Assembly: GCA_910585465.1 (NCBI GenBank)
Contig: CAJUEW010000020.1
Coordinates: 53,990 to 61,757, forward strand
Reading direction: 5' to 3'
From: an uncultured Lachnospiraceae bacterium
Lineage (GTDB): Bacteria; Bacillota; Clostridia; Lachnospirales; Lachnospiraceae
Length of the DNA: 7,768 bases
The notes beneath the pieces were generated by a model. That model ran no database searches. It was not told where the DNA came from and worked only from the letters and a program-made list of their open reading frames with translations. Below, one piece after another: positions 6,557 through 7,768 of this stretch (positions are counted from its first letter, which is position 1; every line of letters starts with the position of its first letter). The translations under genes and the position numbers were made by a program.

Positions 6557-6973
6557 TTAAAACTCATATCTTGTGCCATGCGAGAACAACAAGCCATCTG
6601 TTAATTCCACACACAGAATAATAGTGTTTTCATCATCGAAATCAGTATGTCCATTATCGATCCATTCAGCAAAGACTTTTTTCAGTTTTTCAGCAATCAT
6701 ACCATTTTCTATCTTTCCGAAATAGCCCAGGCTAATGCCTTTTCCATGTGCTGTAAACCACTCACCGGCGATTGCAACAACAGAATTATCTTTTATATGT
6801 TTCATTTTATTTGAGAGCGCGTGTGTAATGATATAAAAGGCGCCATTTTCATAATAGGCATTTACATATCGTACATAGGGCATCTCATTTTCCGTTGTTG
6901 CCAATGCTATAATAGTATCTCTTCCAAAACGTTCAATCATTATCTGCTCCGCTTCTTTACATAAACTATCCAT
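6557..6973 (-). CDS. Pyridoxamine 5'-phosphate oxidase-like (split-barrel flavin-binding) family protein
   Basis: 138 residues with the compact PNPOx-like split beta-barrel pattern. A helix (KEAEQIMIERFG) is followed by the strand TIIALATTENEMPYVRYVNAYY, then GAFYIITHALSNKMKHIKDNSVVAIAGE, where TxxLSNKMKHIKDN is the usual FMN/phosphate-contact region. The C-terminal strands end in YEF. The length is that of the short family members, not of true PdxH, so flavin or F420-type cofactor binding is likely while the substrate is unknown. It is cytoplasmic. The start at ATG 6973 has an AGAGG site (6985-6989) 11 bases away, somewhat distant. It is the middle gene of the minus-strand trio, 18 bases of DNA separating the VOC relic's stop from its ribosome binding site region. 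Confidence 0.85.
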   Translation of the reverse strand: MDSLCKEAEQIMIERFGRDTIIALATTENEMPYVRYVNAYYENGAFYIITHALSNKMKHIKDNSVVAIAGEWFTAHGKGISLGYFGKIENGMIAEKLKKVFAEWIDNGHTDFDDENTIILCVELTDGLLFSHGTRYEF

Positions 6974-7007
6974 TAAATTATTTTCCTCTCTAAATCATGG
7001 CTGTAAA

Positions 7008-7079
7008 TTATACAAACTCAGCTATCACTATCTCGTTTCCATCAATATCGTTTAAGCGAACTTCATAAAACTGGATTTG
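7008..7079 (-). pseudogene. Relic of a VOC/glyoxalase C-terminus
   Basis: Immediately after the TAA of the DUF3788 gene and in the same frame there are 23 sense codons ending at TAA (7008-7010). They include VRLNDIDGNEIVIAE, which matches the closing strand of glyoxalase/VOC proteins (commonly xVRDPDGNxIELxE). No start codon or ribosome binding site precedes it, so it cannot be expressed as it stands except by stop-codon readthrough. It differs from the C-terminus of the VOC gene at 5395-5820, so it is not a local copy of that gene. The likely history is deletion of an older VOC gene in this operon position, leaving only its tail. Confidence 0.6.
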
Positions 7080-7493
7080 TTATTTTCGGTTCGTTTTTCT
7101 TTTAATAGCCAGCAATTTCATATAGTCATCAAATTCAGTTGTATCAGTCGGTTCAAACATTACCCATTTTCCATCATGATAGGTTTGGGCTTCATCATAT
7201 TTCCTACAAACGGCATTAGAAAGAGTATCCCTTATAGCTTCAAATTTTACTCTTTCATCTTTCCCAAAAATAATCATAAAACCAACGCAATTTCTTTTTG
7301 CGTATAAGCTACAAAGGGTTTTCCCTCCTCTGCGATACTTATATTCGTAAGTCCATTTTTTACCGCCAGTATTCCATAACTGTTCCATATCGTATTTTTC
7401 ATCAATAGCCGAACATAATGCTTGCCAAACATGATACAAGGATTGTCCGAGTAATTCAGTCATAATTGATTGAGATGGTTTATTTTCAAGCAT
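7080..7493 (-). CDS. DUF3788 domain-containing protein
   Basis: A 137-residue soluble protein with the pattern of DUF3788: an N-terminal helix (SLYHVWQALCSAIDEKYDMEQLW), then KWTYEYKYRRGGKTLCSLYAKRNCVGFMIIFGKDE (about 46-80), an alternating aromatic/basic strand region characteristic of the family, and a C-terminal part ending with DDYMKLLAIKRKTNRK, the usual closing helix with a basic tail. Length is that of the family, so the stop at 7080-7082 is probably the native end. No function is established. GGAGGAG (7499-7505) precedes the ATG at 7493 by about 5 bases. It is the first gene of the minus-strand trio; no convincing promoter stands upstream. A relic of a VOC gene follows its stop in frame. 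Confidence 0.8.
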   Translation of the reverse strand: MLENKPSQSIMTELLGQSLYHVWQALCSAIDEKYDMEQLWNTGGKKWTYEYKYRRGGKTLCSLYAKRNCVGFMIIFGKDERVKFEAIRDTLSNAVCRKYDEAQTYHDGKWVMFEPTDTTEFDDYMKLLAIKRKTNRK

Positions 7494-7553
7494 AATATCT
7501 CCTCCGCAAATTCTTATTTATTTTCTGTTGCATTACTCTCTGGCCTGAAACTG

Positions 7554-7664
7554 TCAGTGAGTCACCCCATAACATAATCTAGATAGTTCATTTTGATATA
7601 TGATATGGAGATTATCTTCTTCTATTTCAAATGCTGGATGTTTTACGTTGGATATAACCAACAT
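7554..7664 (-). CDS. Possible small or remnant ORF, 36 residues
   Basis: An ATG at 7664 opens a frame ending in TGA at 7554-7556. It starts MLVISNVKHPAFEIEEDN and ends LSRLCYGVTH. The composition is protein-like, with acidic, aliphatic and aromatic residues in balance, and the frame stays open upstream of the ATG as far as a TAG at 7686-7688. There is no ribosome binding site before the ATG. I do not recognise a family. It may be a fragment of a decayed gene or a chance frame. Confidence 0.25.
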   Translation of the reverse strand: MLVISNVKHPAFEIEEDNLHIIYQNELSRLCYGVTH

Positions 7665-7708
7665 AAATTGTTTTAATCGTAAAATCTACTATACACACAA
7701 ACTTGAAT

Positions 7709-7768
7709 TTATCCTTTGAAATCACACTTAAGAACTGCATACTGCGCAGTGTCAATAAACCTACCATT
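7709..7768 (-). CDS. Possible C-terminal end of an upstream minus-strand gene (partial)
   Basis: From the window edge, 19 codons run open to TAA at 7709-7711, reading NGRFIDTAQYAVLKCDFKG. The residue mix looks like a real protein tail, but the stretch is too short to place in a family, and a second frame is also open here. It could be the end of the gene preceding the DUF3788 gene. Confidence 0.25.
   Translation of the reverse strand, partial: NGRFIDTAQYAVLKCDFKG

Larger units (their letters stand above)
7494..7768. other. AT-rich 275-base edge region with only short open fragments
   Basis: No complete gene can be supported here. It contains the DUF3788 ribosome binding site (7499-7505), a 36-codon minus-strand open stretch without ribosome binding site (7554-7664), a possible gene 3' end at the window edge (7709-7768) and a 10-bp palindrome ACTGCGCAGT (7741-7750). 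No recognisable repeat or RNA gene is seen. Confidence 0.5.

Noticed and set aside
6024..7307. Plus-strand open frames at 6024-6344 and 7077-7307
   Set aside because: They are antisense to the DUF3795 and DUF3788 genes, with no ribosome binding sites and no recognisable domains.
7730..7756. Minus-strand promoter with TTGACA near 7750-7755
   Set aside because: No acceptable -10 box lies 16-18 bases downstream; the ACTGCGCAGT palindrome beside it is short enough to be chance.

Overview
The window looks like a stretch of a Firmicutes genome, most likely a gut Lachnospiraceae/Clostridia relative. The evidence is strong AGGAGG-type ribosome binding sites in front of nearly every gene, sigma-A-like promoters, a moderate GC left part, and gene families common in that group (MecA-type penicillin-binding protein, GPH symporter, DUF3795, DUF3788). 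The genus assignment is inference only.

Left part (1-1788, minus strand): the first 596 codons of a class B penicillin-binding protein of the PBP2a/MecA type, cut by the window edge before its third active-site motif. Its promoter (1857-1885) carries a 16-bp BlaI/MecI-like operator between -35 and -10. This suggests beta-lactam-inducible control, although no blaI/blaR1 pair lies in the window.

Intergenic region (1789-2174): apart from that promoter it holds a 145-bp element (1925-2069) bounded by 13-bp imperfect inverted repeats and containing two strong internal hairpins. It looks like a MITE/REP-type repeat or a structured RNA. Next comes the promoter of a tetR gene, whose -10 box lies inside a perfect 17-bp palindrome, the likely TetR autoregulatory operator.

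Middle (2175-5314, plus strand): a compact unit of a TetR/AcrR regulator, a GPH-type (MelB-like) cation symporter and a PldB-like alpha/beta hydrolase, ending at a clear intrinsic terminator (5281-5314). The natural reading is a regulator controlling a transporter and a serine hydrolase that acts on a related ester substrate. The substrate is unknown.

Right part (5395-7768): a stand-alone PhnB-type VOC protein on plus, then three small minus-strand genes in the order of transcription DUF3788 (7493-7080), PNPOx-like flavin-fold protein (6973-6557) and cysteine-rich DUF3795 protein (6461-5910). This part is visibly more AT-rich and shows gene turnover. A 23-codon relic of a VOC C-terminus sits directly after the DUF3788 stop codon in the same frame, and the last 275 bases contain only short open fragments.

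No CRISPR array, tRNA, rRNA, transposase or defence system is visible. The best candidates for something under-described are the BlaI/MecI-like operator on a commensal PBP gene and the 145-bp mirrored element.
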